A stretch of 64,000 nt of DNA from an uncultured Mycoplasmataceae bacterium (GTDB lineage Bacteria > Bacillota_I > Bacilli_A > Mycoplasmatales > Mycoplasmoidaceae): assembly GCA_947429165.1 (NCBI GenBank), contig CANEON010000001.1, forward strand, positions 62,001 to 126,000, written 5' to 3'. Shown here piece by piece: positions 34,633 to 46,536 of this stretch. The translations under genes were made by a program, and so were the position numbers. Position 1 is the stretch's first letter. Every line of letters begins with the position of its first letter. The notes beneath the pieces were generated by a model. The model ran no database searches. It saw only the letters and a list, made by a program, of their open reading frames with translations, and was not told the origin of the DNA.

Positions 34633-36014
34633 GCCAAATCTTGCTTTAATAATCTGTTTAATTCAACAGCATATTCCATTGGTAATTCACCAACAAATTC
34701 TTCAACAAATCCCAATACTAAAAGGTGTCTTGCATCTTTTTCGTTAATTCCTTTGGAATTAAGATAGAACATTTTTTCTTTATCTAAGTCTGTAACTTTT
34801 GCTTCGTGTTTTAAGAATGAAGATGAGTTAGAAATAATTTCAGTTGGGATTGTGTCACTCTTTGAAATTGAATCTAATAAAAGTGTGTCACATGTAACGG
34901 TTGATGATGAATTAGTTGCTTGCTTTGTAATATTTACTAATCCACGGTAGTTTGCAACACCACCACTATGAGCAATTGATTTAGAAATAATTAATGATTT
35001 AGTATTTGGAGCAAGGTGTATCATTTTTGCACCAGTATCTTGGACAACACCTTTATGAGAAGTAGCAATCGTAATACATTTTGCACTAGAATTTTTACCT
35101 GCAAGTATTGTTGCAGGATACTTCATGTTTAATCCACTACCTAAGTTTCCATCAATTCATTCCATGACACCATTTTCATCTACTTTTGAACGTTTTGTAA
35201 CTAAATTTAAAACATTGTCTGATCAGTTTTGAATGGTTGAATATCTAAACTTGGCATTTTTACCAACAAAAACTTCTACAACAGCAGCATGTAAATTATT
35301 TTTGTCATATATTGGCGCTGTACACCCTTCGACATAGTGAGCAGTTGCTCCATCATCTATGATGATTAATGTTCTTTCAAACTGACCAACAGACTTTGTG
35401 TTGATTCTAAAATATGACTGTAATGGTTTATCAAGCTTAGTGTTTTTTGGAACATATAGAAAACTACCGCCAGATCATACTGCAGTATTTAGTGCAGCAT
35501 ATTTGTTATCAGTAAAAGGAACTAATTTACCAAAATACTTTTTTACTAATTCTGGGTGTTCTTTAATTGCTGTTTCAATGTTTGAAAACACAACATTTTT
35601 TTGTTTTAGTTCTGTTTCAAGCGAATGATAAACTGATTCCGAATCATATTGATCATTTACTCCAGATAAAACTTTTGCATGGTTTTCTGAAACATTTAAT
35701 TTTTTAAATGTTTCTTTAATGTTTTCTGGAACCTCATCTCAATTAGTTTTGTATCCACCTTTAATTGGTGAAGAGTAATAAATGTAATCATCAAAATTAA
35801 TAAAACTTAAATCAGGACCTCATTTAGGGTTTTTAAGTTTATTAAAAGCATTAAATGCTTTTATACGATTTTGTTTCATTCATTCTGGTTCATTTTTAAT
35901 TTTAGAAATTTCATTAATAACTTCTAATGTTAGACCTTTAGAAAGTTCGACAACAGCTTTGCTCTTGTCGTTAAAACCATATTTATATTTTTTATTAAGA
36001 CTATTTTTTTTCAT
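34629..36014 (-). CDS. sufB: Fe-S cluster scaffold SufB
   Basis: Core of the SufBC(D) scaffold that builds Fe-S clusters. It has 461 residues. Marks are [39 protein letters not shown] (read FLYVPKN...), [24 protein letters not shown], and VTCDTLLLD with the key Cys, then KHEAKV and [12 protein letters not shown] codons encode several Trp. Its ATG at 36014 lies within sufU (14-base overlap). It is the last gene of the suf operon and converges on yigZ. Confidence 0.95.
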
Positions 36015-36447
36015 CGTTTAAAGCTTCTTTAATAGCAACTATTCCAACTTTTGCACAGTTAATTCTATTAACTTGACGACTTACATTACTAAATACATAA
36101 AGTTCACCAAGTTTGTCTTCATTAAATTTTTTCTCATCTATCATTGATAGATAGTTGTCAATAATTTTGTTAGCTTCTGCTTTTGTTTTATTGACAACTA
36201 AACTTGCCATAATATCTGAAGAAGATGTAGCAATTGCACATCCTTCACCATGTAATTTTACATCAGCAACTTTTCCTTTGTTTGTTTTAACATAAGCTGT
36301 TATGTTGTCGATACAAGAAGGTGAATTATTGTTATAAGAAGAATAAGATTTATCGATTTTCTTTAAGTCTTTAACAAAATGTTTTGGATTCTCATAATGA
36401 TCCAAAATTATGTATCTTCTTAAATCTTTATCATCATTAAATGACAT
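36001..36447 (-). CDS. sufU: SufU, sulfur-transfer/Fe-S assembly protein
   Basis: 148 residues of the IscU/SufU fold. It receives sulfur from SufS. Conserved zinc or cluster ligands are in SPSCIDN (C, D), GEGCAIA and RINCAKVG, at about residues 43, 67 and 129, as in SufU of Firmicutes. It overlaps sufS by 11 bases and sufB by 14, so the three are coupled. Confidence 0.94.
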   Translation of the reverse strand: MSFNDDKDLRRYIILDHYENPKHFVKDLKKIDKSYSSYNNNSPSCIDNITAYVKTNKGKVADVKLHGEGCAIATSSSDIMASLVVNKTKAEANKIIDNYLSMIDEKKFNEDKLGELYVFSNVSRQVNRINCAKVGIVAIKEALNDEKK

Positions 36448-37654
36448 GAGATAATTCGTCTCCTTTCTTGAAAGATTTTAATGCTTTTGCAAGATTATCA
36501 ATATCTTGATAATCATTATAAACACCAAGAGATGCTCTCACATAAGCTTCAACGTTTGTTGAGCACTTAATTAATTTTGAACAAGAAACACCTGATCTAA
36601 CAATAATATTTTTATTTCCTAAATATGAAGCTAAATCTTGAGAGTTTACTCCTTTAAAATTAAATATTAATGTTGGTGCTAATACGCCTAAGTTGTAATA
36701 AATTAAATTAGGAATAGTTTTTAATTTTTTATCTGCATATTTTTTTAATTCAACAATACGTTTTGTAATGTTTTGCATCCCAATTTTATTAATGTAATCG
36801 ATAGCGGCTCCCCAACCGATAATTCCTGAAATGTTTAATGTTCCACCTTCAAATTTGTATGGAGCTTGTGCATATGTAAAATTTTCTTGAGTTACATCAG
36901 AATTCATTGATCCACCTAATTTTATTGGATCTAATTTGTCTAGTCATTTTGTGTTAATGTAAGCACACCCAATTCCTGTTGGACCAAACATTTTATGAGC
37001 ACTTACTGCCATAAAATCAATGTTTCATGATTTTAAATCAATTGTGTGATGACTAACTGCTTGAGCTGCATCAACAATAATGATGATGTTTTTGTTGATT
37101 TTTCTAGCTGCAGCTGAAATTTTCTTTACATCAAGTTCATAACCATATAAGTTTGAAACATTACAAAAACTTAATACTTTAGTATTTTTCTTAATTAATT
37201 TAATAATTTTTTCTTCAGAAGGTAATTCTTTTTTAAAATCAATAAATCTAACATTTAAGTTGAAATCTTTTTTAATTTGTAATCAAGGGATGATGTTAGA
37301 TGTGTGTTCGTGATTTGTTAATAACACTTCTTCATTTTCCTTGATAAATTTTCTTAATCCGAATGCAAATAAACATAATGATTCTGTTGCACCAGAAGTA
37401 TAGATAATTTCTTTTGATTCACAGTTGAAATAAGAGGCAATTTTTTGTCTTATATCTACTTCAATATTTTTGTATGTTTTGTATGAAAACAACGAGTCTG
37501 TGTTGTGTGGATTTGTACTATATTTTGAGTAGTATTCAGTAATTGAATCAATTACACATTTAGGTTTTAGTGCTGTTGCGGCACTATCTAAATATGTATA
37601 TTTAGGATTGTTTTTAAATCAAGGGAAATCTTTTTTTAAGTTTGTTAGTGTCAT
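36437..37654 (-). CDS. sufS: Cysteine desulfurase SufS
   Basis: PLP enzyme that takes sulfur from cysteine. It has 405 residues. TYLDSAATALKP opens it; ATESLCLFA and NHEHTSNIIPW follow; the PLP lysine lies in VSAHKMFGPTG; the sulfur-accepting Cys is in RSGVSCSK at about residue 356. It starts 1 base after the sufD stop. Fold and motif order match class II SufS rather than IscS/NifS. Confidence 0.95.
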
Positions 37655-37655
37655 A

Positions 37656-38261
37656 CTAAAATAATCCCATCACTTTCTTGTCTACTTTGTTGTAAACAGT
37701 TTTACAACTTTTCAAATCAAATTTGTTGTAGTAATCATATTCTGATCTAATTAAAACTGTTTTTGCTGTTTTAAAATCGATTCCTTTGCATGTTAAATAA
37801 AATAATTTTTCAGGATTAATTGAACCAACACTAACAGAGTGGTTGGCAACAATTTTGTTGTTGTCAACAAGCATTGAAGGAATCGCTAAAATTGTTGAAT
37901 TGTCGTTAAAAATATATCCGTTAATTTCTTGATTTAACAAGATGTTTTCTGCAGATTTTGGTATTTTACTATCGATAAAAACTTTAGTTGATGAACTATT
38001 AAAACCAAAACATTTAACATAAATGTTAACTGTTGAATTCTTTTCTTGATTAATAGCAAAAGTGTAAGACTTATCAAATTTAGAATTGACAATCAAACAA
38101 TGAATGCTTAAAACACAATTTTGTTTGACTGAAAAATTTAAAACATCATCAATATTTTTATCAGAAATGTCTGTAATAACCAAATCTAAATTAGAAGAAA
38201 TATTCTTACTAATTTTTTGTGTTTTTTCGACATTTAATAAATCGATTTTATTTTTTCCCAT
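37656..38261 (-). CDS. sufD: Short SufD-like scaffold protein
   Basis: 201 residues against about 420 in usual SufD. The kept part is the C-terminal beta-helix core: SIPSMLVDNN-like IPSMLVDNNKIVANHSVSVG (the His of HGATVG), INPEKLFYLTCKGIDFKTA and a helical end. The N-terminal half of the family is absent, with no hidden frame upstream, since sufC directly precedes it. It keeps its place in the operon and overlaps sufC by 14 bases. It probably still pairs with SufB. SufD identity rests on the motif and on context. Confidence 0.75.
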   Translation of the reverse strand: MGKNKIDLLNVEKTQKISKNISSNLDLVITDISDKNIDDVLNFSVKQNCVLSIHCLIVNSKFDKSYTFAINQEKNSTVNIYVKCFGFNSSSTKVFIDSKIPKSAENILLNQEINGYIFNDNSTILAIPSMLVDNNKIVANHSVSVGSINPEKLFYLTCKGIDFKTAKTVLIRSEYDYYNKFDLKSCKTVYNKVDKKVMGLF

Positions 38262-39036
38262 GTTTTAAATCACAGCACATTATTGGCAAAGTTCTTATTG
38301 GTCTTAGTTTTTTTTCAAAAAATGAACTATATCCGTTCTTTTCAACAAAATTAATAATATCTTTTTGATTAGAAGCAGCCACTTGACCATCAACTAAAAC
38401 GATTGATTTGTTTGGCTTAATATTCTTTAAAAAATCAATGTGGTGACTAACAATAATTGTTATTCAGTTTTTTTTGTTTTTATTAATGTAATCTGCAACT
38501 ATTTTAATTGCATCTAAATCAAGACCAGAATCGATCTCATCAATAAGCATAATTTTTGGTTGAAGTAACTTTGCTTGTAAGATCTCATTTTTCTTTTTTT
38601 CACCACCAGAAAAACCCACATTTACGGAGCTTTTTAACAATTCATGTTTTAGTTTTACTTCAAGCATCGCGCTGTTTAAATTCTTATAAAATTCATAGAA
38701 ATTTTTAGAGTTTTCTTTTGACAAAACTTTAAAAAATTCAAGCATTTGAACTCCATCAAGTTCAACTGGGTTTTGACTGCAATAAAATAGACCAAGTTTA
38801 GCTTTTTTATCAGTTGGTAAATCAGTTATGTTTTTACCGTTTAAAACTATCTCTCCTGATTGGATCGGATAATTGTAATGAGACATCAAAGATTTTAACA
38901 AAGATGACTTACCAGCTCCATTTGGACCAAGAACAGCCATTACATCTCCTGTTTTTAATGTAAAGTTAATGTTTTTTAATAAAACATTATTGTTTAAATT
39001 TACCGATAAATTGCTAACTAAGAATTTTATTTGCAT
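38248..39036 (-). CDS. sufC: SufC, ABC-type ATPase of Fe-S assembly
   Basis: Soluble ATPase that drives the SufB(D) scaffold. It has 262 residues. Walker A is GPNGAGKSS, the ABC signature is GFSGGEKKKNEILQ, Walker B is IMLIDEIDSGLDLDA (the SufC-type form) and SHHIDFLKNI holds the switch His. I start at the ATG at 39036; an upstream in-frame ATG at 39054 is also possible. It heads the sufC-D-S-U-B transcript and is divergent from the giant lipoprotein gene. Confidence 0.95.
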
Positions 39037-39091
39037 ATTAATAATATTATACATATATTTAAAAAATATGTGTGTTTATGGGTAATATGAC

Positions 39092-39097
39092 TATAAT
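39092..39097 (+). promoter_or_regulatory. Probable -10 box of the giant lipoprotein gene
   Basis: TATAAT in the 93-base divergent region, 32 bases before the ATG, with a GAGGT ribosome site in between. The -35 is not clear. Confidence 0.55.
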
Positions 39098-39129
39098 ATT
39101 AAATACTTTATAAATATAGAGGTCAAATT

Positions 39130-42100
39130 ATGAAATTAAAAAAAACAATAATGTCAATCTTCGCTTTAGCGGCAACAGGATTAATCATTACGCCAATTGC
39201 TACTTCGTGTTCAGATGTAAGTAGTGATATTATCGACAACCTAGTTGATAAAGGTGAAAATGCAGATAAATTTTCATCTGTAGGCGAAAAAGGAGATAAC
39301 AAAACTTCTTTGGAACAAGTTTTTACTGAAGCTCTTAAAACTAAAACTGGTTTTAATGCTTTTAAATCAAAACTTGTTGATGACGTTCTATATGATTGAT
39401 ATAAATCAAAGATTGACGACAAAAACCCAACTTTCAAAGACAATTGAAAGAAGTGAGAAAAAGATGCTAAGAAAGATTATGATGATAAAGTATCTTCTTA
39501 CAAAGATTCTCATAGAAATGATTGACCATACTATTTTCAAAACGAAGTATTAGATCCAGTTGGTGGAACTAAAGATGCTTATATCCGTGACAAAATTTGT
39601 CAAAGTGTTAGAACAGAATTTACTGATCTAGTTTTTGCTACAGATGATTTGAAGTTACCAGCTAATTATGCACAAGAAGATTACAAATATGATGAAAGAA
39701 ATGAAATTTGAAACGGTACTACTTCAAATACTTTTGATAACTCTAGTACATGATCAAAAATGGATTTCTTTAGTTCTGCTGATCCACTATACTTATCAAT
39801 TCCTGCATTAGCTAATCAATATGCAAAAATACAAAAATATGTATTTAACCAATACATGAAAGTAGTTAGACCTGTATCTACTGCAATGTGTTTATGAAAA
39901 TATTCTGCTCCTAAAGGTAGCATGGAAGATGTTTATAACAAAGATACAATTCCTTCTTCAGGTGGTGGAAGTGATACAAACGACGATACTAAAGGTATTA
40001 CTGTAAGCTATGAATACCCATTTTTTACACAACCTGGCAGCCCTATTGGAAGCGACAAAACTGTAAGCAATACATATTTTGATTTTACAACTCAATGAAA
40101 GTCTAAACTTGCCTCAGGAGAATTACCATTTATCGATAAAGATGACCAAAAAATTAATATTCCAAAAGAATTTTCTGAAGATTCAGCAACATTAATGATT
40201 ACTGAAAGCAAAACAGCTTTTAGTTCATTAGATGTATATTTTGCTGGTGCTGTTTCTGATTTATGAAGCGCTTATGGTACTGGTAATGTTGATAGCGAAC
40301 ATTTAAAGAATGATTATTTCAATAATGGTCTTGTCACTCCAGATTCACTAGAAAATGTAGACATATTAGATAACTTCTTCTTTAGAAACGATAGCACTAA
40401 AAAAGATGAAACATTTGGAGCATATTCACTTGATCTAAGCAAGCAATTCGCTTATACCGGAACTGGAACTGATACCATTACTAATTTTTCTTCTGCATTA
40501 TTCAACCCATATGGTGTGTATGCTGCACACAATGGTGTAGAAGGAGTTAGATATGTTGTTCCTGCAGTGAGACTTACTGCAAAAGCTGCTGGTTCTACAG
40601 AAAACACAGCATTACCTATGATTCTTATTCGTGACACTTTCGGTGTTCACCTTATTGGTTTAGATTGTGCTAAATATATTGCAAGTTACAAAGATAGCGC
40701 AGGTAAGGTAAATCAATGAGAGGCTGAAAGTAATGTATTAAAATATCGTTCTCTTATGGAAAGTTATAACTTTGGAAATCAAGGTACTGGAATGACTTTG
40801 AATTCAAAGTTAAAAGATTACTTCAAAAATAATTTAGATGACTTAGTCTTGGGCATGTTAAAAGATGGATGAACTGCTTATTCTGGTTCTGAAAAAGATG
40901 CTGTTGAGAAAGAGATTTTTAATAAAGATGTTTGAAATGATAAAGACAATCTTGATAAGATTCTTGATTTAGTTTCTGCCGGAAATCAATACTACAACTA
41001 TTATGATTTGGTAAATACTATCGATGAAGCAAATAAAAAATTGTTTGATACTTCTTCTAAATATGTTACAAATAACTTACTTCGTAAAAATGGACAAATA
41101 ACTACTGACGTTTATAAAAACGGTGTAGCCAACTGTTTACCTTTTACAATTGTTTCTGGTATCGTCGGTGGATCTTCTAGTTCTTTTGATAGTGCATCAT
41201 CATTATTCATGTCAAATACACATTATGAACCAATTAAATTAGTGTATGGTTATGATGATGACTACTTAGCTGGACCACATAGTATGGTTGATAGAATTAC
41301 AAAAAATTTCTTAGATAGTCTTTTAAATGATCTAACAGCAAAAACTGATGCATATTGAAATTGATCAAATCCAACCGGAAATGCTTCAAAAGATGGTTCA
41401 TTAAAATATAGCGAACACATTTTTGTTAATCGTGGAACTGATGATACAAATGACGAAAAAACTCATGATGCTATCAACTTTGTTTACAACGCTTTTGGTG
41501 GATCTGGTTCAGATATGTCAAACATTATTAAATATAATGCATATAACGATTATTTGTCATTAGGTGACGATAAGTTTAGTGAATCAGATTTTGATAACGC
41601 TTTAACTTCAATATATAAAACTGATAAGGTAATTTCTGATAGTACTCCTCTTTCATATTACAACAACGGTGAATTACCTACTGCAAGTTCATACAAGAAC
41701 TTAGTAAATCAAGCTTACAATGCAACATCATGAAAATCTATTACAACAAATGCTCAAACATTTAGTTCTGATTCGCTTAACTATCAATTAACTCTTGCAA
41801 CATTACATTGATTAACAAAAAATAATTACAAACAATTGTTTACTCAATTAAGAAACACTATTCCTGATTTCAGTTCTGCTGCAATAGTTTGAGCTGAAAA
41901 AGATTTAATTCCTTATAACAAAGATTTTACATATGTTTGTAAAACAACTGGCACAGCACAAACTGCTTCATATGATAAAATTTTTGGTTTCCAATCAAAT
42001 TATTTAGGTAAATTTGATAAAACATACCAAAGCACTAATGTTGATAAAGAAGAACATCCGTATAACGATGCAGTAACTTCTGGATTTATTTCAAATCCTT

Positions 42101-42987
42101 ATTATTATCATTTTGCTCCACTTCCTTATACAACAACAGGTACCGAATCTGCCCCTTCTACTATGGCTACTTTAGATATGGGAATGGGTTTTGTCGGTAT
42201 TCAAACGTCTTCTTCAAGTCCTGAACTTGATTCTGAAGTTTCTGACATCATCTTCAGTAGAAACAACAAGCACTTGTATAATTCTGTACAAAACGCTACT
42301 ACAGACCAACTCGGTACAAAAGGAGAAGGATCTTTATATCAATATGGTTCAAAAGCCAACTTAAAAGGATTAATTCAAGACAACCATTCAATCGAATCAA
42401 TTAAAAGTTATGCTTTAGCTATTGAAAACGCAATTCCTTATAATCCTAATTTTGAAGTTATCATTTCACAAATTAAAAATGGTAAGAAGTCTGATGGTAC
42501 ACCTCTATCAGGATGAAAAGAATATTCAGACTTATTGTTAAGTGCTTTTGATAGCAAAACAGAAAACGTGGACCCTATCATTACTGATGATATGTTTAAA
42601 GGATTCAACTTTAAAACCGGTGGCCTTGGTGGTGTTCAATTAAAATCTAACGATAGCACATATGGATCTGCAATCAAATTATCTACTGGCGAATTTGTTA
42701 GAGCATACATGATCCAATTCAGTAAAAACGATTTAGTTGGTACAGATGATGAAGTTTACAAAAACTTAATTCATATATTTGGTTCAACATCTGACACAGG
42801 TGGTGTTGGTGAAGAAATCTTAAAAACCATCGCAGTTCAATATGCTTTAAAATCTAACATCAAATCTTCTGCAATTACAGATATCATTAAAGAAGTATTT
42901 GATGGTCAAAAAGTTACAGTTTATGACCGTAGATTAAATGATCAATTAGGTGATACTTGAGTTATAAACTGAAAACACTCAAACTAA
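39130..42987 (+). CDS. Giant surface lipoprotein (1285 residues)
   Basis: The N-terminus is a lipoprotein signal (MKLKKTIMSIFALAATG... PIATSCS; Cys at about residue 27), followed by a Ser/Asp/Lys-rich extracellular chain with no further membrane segment. There is a short linker SSGGGSDTNDD at about residue 280. Trp codons are nearly all TGA (about 20 of them). I do not recognise a domain; mycoplasma lipoproteins of this size often act as adhesins or transport helpers, but nothing here proves it. An A8 tract covers codons 4-6, a possible slippage site. It converges on coaX with 2 bases between. Confidence 0.88.
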
Positions 42988-42989
42988 TT

Positions 42990-43736
42990 TTAAAGACTTT
43001 TAGTTAAAAAATAATAGCCTGTCAATGTTGGTTCATCCAAGACAGCTATTTTTTTTGCATATTCTTTTTGCTTTAAAAACATTAAATTCTTTGACTTGCC
43101 ACCACAAACACAAAACTTATTAATTTTGTATTTTTTAGAAGTAAAACAAATCAAACTATCAACAAATCCTTTTGCTAAATGGTTTGCTCCAGCAGCTAAT
43201 GCTGTTGGTGTATCGTGTCCATAATCAAATCAGTTATATAAATTTTTCTTACTATCAAATTTATTTGTTCTTGTTAATTCTGTAGAAGAATTTAATGTAT
43301 CAAACGCTGATGAAAAACTAGGAGCAATCATTACACCATAAAGCTTCTTGTTATCAACCGCTATTGAAAAAGTTGCAGTCCCAAAACTAATTGCACAGCA
43401 CTTCTTATATTCTTGTTTTATATATAGAGCTAATCCTAAAATGTCTGTTCCGATTTCGTTAAGGTCAAATTTTGACAAATCAAAATGTTTAAGAAACATC
43501 TTGTTTTCAATTAGTTTTGCTTTTACTTTATAAGTTTTATAAAGTTTATCAATAATTTTATTGTTAAAACTAGGAATAACACTCCCTATATAGATAGAAG
43601 ATATTTTTTCTTTTATTGTTGGTAGTTTAACTTTTAAAATTTCTTCTTTTGGAAACTTAACGATTTTCGTTAAATTATTATTTTTAAAATATCCAATTTT
43701 TATGTTTGTGTTTCCTGCGTCAATGATTATGTTCAT
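42990..43736 (-). CDS. coaX: Type III pantothenate kinase
   Basis: First step of coenzyme A synthesis. It has 248 residues. DAGNTNIKIGYF is the ATP-binding start, IGTDILGLALYIK follows, and SFGTATFSIAVD and TALAAGANHLAKGFVDSL mark the substrate and ribose sites. The family lacks PanK I/II inhibition by CoA. The gene is divergent from the CorC-like gene, 33 bases apart, and converges with the giant lipoprotein gene. Confidence 0.9.
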
Positions 43737-43769
43737 ATTTTTTTAAAGTGTTTATATAAAATATATTAT

Positions 43770-44996
43770 ATGAAAGTTGCAATAATCATTTTTATAGTTT
43801 TATTAGTTGTATTAAGTTGCTTGTTCTCTGGAAACGAGACATCTGTAACAACCCTTAAACCATATCAATGATTATCAAGAAAATCAAACGATACTAACAA
43901 AGTTAGAAATAAATGTGTATTGAAAATTTTAAATAACTATTCAATGGCGCTTGGTTCAATATTAATAGGTAATACAATATCTAATATTGTTTGTTCTTCT
44001 TTGGTTACATTATTAGTTGAAAGATATTATAGTAATGCATATGTTGCATTAGCTACTGGTATATTAACATTATTTGTTTTAATCTTTTGCGAATATTGAC
44101 CTAAGACATGAGCTAAAAGAAATGCTATTAAATGAATGTCTTATTTTTGATGAACAATAATTAGTTTTTATTATTTATTGTGACCATTATGCAAATTGTT
44201 TCAAAAAATATTTGAAAGAGATGAAAAACCAGCTACAGCTAGTGAAAACGATGTTAACTATTTAGTTAAGACTATTCAACAAGAAGGAATTCTTGAAAGA
44301 GATGAAGCAAGTCTTGTAAATAACGCATTAAAATTTGATGACACTCCTATTTCTTCAATAATGATAAGAAGATTTGCAAGTTTATCTACAAATGATACCG
44401 CTCAACAAGTTAGGAATAAATTTATAAAAACTAATTATTCTAGAATGCCTGTATTGAATTCAAAGGGTAACGCTGTTGGTTTTGTATTAAGTAAAGATAT
44501 ATTAAGAGATTTTGTTTATGACTATGACTCAATACAAAATTTTAGTTTAGATAAATACATTAAGACTCTTCACACTATTACATGTGCTGACAACCTTGAC
44601 GATGCATTGAGAATAATGCAACGAACCAACACTCATATGTTGGGAGTTATTAATTCAAAAAAGCATCGTAAACTTTCAGGAATTGTTACTATGGAAACAG
44701 TAATAGAACAATTAGTAGGAAAAATATATGATGAAAAAGATAAAGTAAATGATATTCAAGCTATTAATTCATTTACATGAATTGTTGACCCTGATGTTAA
44801 TGCTGCATCTTTCTTTAATCAATACTTAGGTTTAAATCTATCAAATAAAAAAATTACTATGGAAACATTTTTAAAGAGAACATTTAAATTTAAACACAAT
44901 ATTAAAGGTTCTAGATATAGAGCAAAGAAATTCTCAGCTACTGTTGTAGGCTCTCAAAAAGGAAAAACTTTAAAGTACGAAATAACAAAAATTTAG
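43770..44996 (+). CDS. CNNM/CorC-family membrane protein with CBS pair
   Basis: 408 residues: a DUF21 membrane domain (about 1-150, SCLFSGNETSVTTL at its start), a CBS pair (about 185-310; SIMIRRFASLSTNDT, SRMPVLN, HMLGVINSKK), then a CorC/HlyC C-terminal domain. Related proteins handle Mg2+ or Co2+ efflux or act in ion stress. GNETSVTTL in the first helix matches the transport motif (family SxxETxxxxL). Its stop overlaps coaD by 4 bases. Confidence 0.88.
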
Positions 44997-45460
44997 TTGT
45001 AGTGATTAAAAGTACCATATTTTGATGCTTTTTTTAATGCTTTAATGTTCTTATTCATTTCTCTTATTGCGTGAGAAGAAATATTTACTAATGATGGATT
45101 AGATACAAAGAATATTGTTTCAATGTTGTTATCTAATTTATAGTTGGCTTGAGCTAAGACTAATTCGTATTTAAAATCTTTTACATCTCTTAATGATCTT
45201 ACAAGATATTTACATTTATTTTTTTTAGCAAAATCTATTGTAAACCCACTATTTAGTGCAACCTCAACATTTTTAAGTTTAATTTGTGCAATTTGCTTTT
45301 TAACTTTTAAAAATCTTTTATTTAAATCGTCACGTTCCTTATCAATATTGATTGATACAACAACAAATAATTTATCAAACATTTTTGCTGCTCTTTTAAT
45401 AATGTCTATATGACCCTCATGAAGAGGATTAAAAGATCCGGGGAACATCGCAATTTTCAT
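44993..45460 (-). CDS. coaD: Phosphopantetheine adenylyltransferase
   Basis: Fourth step of coenzyme A synthesis, making dephospho-CoA. It has 155 residues. FPGSFNPLHEGHIDII carries the HxGH nucleotide-binding motif, RSLRDVKDFKYEL and NISSHAIREM (ISSTxIRE) follow. It is divergent from pta, with a 60-base AT-only region of palindromes between them, and near coaX, so the two CoA genes are clustered. Confidence 0.96.
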   Translation of the reverse strand: MKIAMFPGSFNPLHEGHIDIIKRAAKMFDKLFVVVSINIDKERDDLNKRFLKVKKQIAQIKLKNVEVALNSGFTIDFAKKNKCKYLVRSLRDVKDFKYELVLAQANYKLDNNIETIFFVSNPSLVNISSHAIREMNKNIKALKKASKYGTFNHYN

Positions 45461-45473
45461 ATATGTTTTTGAA

Positions 45474-45510
45474 TTATATAATTATATATAATTATATAAG
45501 TAACTTATAT
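45474..45510. promoter_or_regulatory. Double palindrome in the coaD/pta divergent region
   Basis: A perfect 26-bp palindrome lies at 45474-45499, made only of A and T. A second dyad at 45494-45510 has arms ATATAAGT and ACTTATAT around one A, ending where the pta AGGAG site begins. It may be an operator or a hairpin that hides the ribosome site. Confidence 0.45.
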
Positions 45511-45520
45511 AGGAGAAAAT

Positions 45521-46501
45521 ATGTCATTTATTGAAAGTTTAAAAACTAAATTATCTAGTAGTTCATATAAACCAAAAATTGTTCTTGCCGAAGGATGAGA
45601 CAAAAACATTCACGAAGCAGCACAACAATTATGAAAAACAGGGGAAGTTGTTCCTTTCTTAATATTTAGAACACGTAGTGAAGTTTATGAAGATGTTAAG
45701 GATAACTACATCGTTATTGAAGAAATGGATTTAGACAAATATGCTAATCAATTGTTTGAATTAAGAAAAGCAAAAGGTTTAACAATTGAACAAGCTAAAT
45801 CTTTAGTTAAACAACCTAACTATTTAGCTTCTTTAATGGTAAAGATGGGTGAAGTTGATGGTGAAATTTGTGGTATTCAATATACAACAAAAGATACATT
45901 GAAACCAGCACTTCAAATTCTTAAAACTGCACCTGGTGCTAAATTAGTTTGTTCAGCATTTGTAATGCAAAAAGGTAGCGAACAATATATCTTCGGTGAT
46001 TGTGCAATAAATATTAATCCAAATTCTGAACAATTAGCTGATATTGCATTAGGTATAGGTCAATTTGCTAAAGATGTTGTAGGAATGACTAACTTAAAAA
46101 TTGCTTTATTAAGTTATTCAACTGCAGGTAGTGGTGCTGGTGAATCTGTAGACAAGGTAAGAGGCGCTCACGATATATTAATGAATAATTCTGCAGCTCA
46201 ACAATTCCAAATTTCTCCTGAAATTCAATTTGATGCATCTTTTGTTCCTGAAGTTATGCATAAGAAAGCAAAATCTTTAGATTGAGATACAAATGCTAAG
46301 ATCTATGTATTCCCTAACATTGATGCAGGTAACATTGGTTACAAGATTGCTCAAAGAATGGGTGGATACGAAGCAATCGGTCCAGTATTAATCGGATTAG
46401 CTGCTCCAGTAAATGACTTAAGTCGTGGTGCTTCAACAAGTGATGTAGTTAACTTGGCTTATATTACAGGATATCAAGCATTAGTAAAAAGAAATAAATA
46501 A
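45521..46501 (+). CDS. pta: Phosphate acetyltransferase
   Basis: Converts acetyl-CoA to acetyl phosphate, the entry to ATP production by acetate kinase. It has 326 residues. VLAEGWDKNIHEAA opens it; GAKLVCSAFVM, FGDCAININPN, LLSYSTAGSGAGESVDKV and FPNIDAGNIGYK match the Pta family. An AGGAGAA site lies 5 bases from the ATG. No ackA is in the window. Its own terminator follows. Confidence 0.96.
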
Positions 46502-46508
46502 TAAAACA

Positions 46509-46536
46509 AAAACTCCCATTTGGGAGTTTTTTTATT
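46509..46536. terminator. Bidirectional terminator between pta and the LRR lipoprotein gene
   Basis: Perfect 10-bp stem AAAACTCCCA/TGGGAGTTTT, loop TT, with T runs on both sides. It ends pta on the plus strand and the convergent lipoprotein gene on the minus strand. Confidence 0.92.

Noticed and set aside
37656-38261. SufD as a pseudogene fragment
   Set aside because: It has its own start, a clean stop, overlap with sufC and no remnant of the missing half, so I call it a short form rather than decayed.
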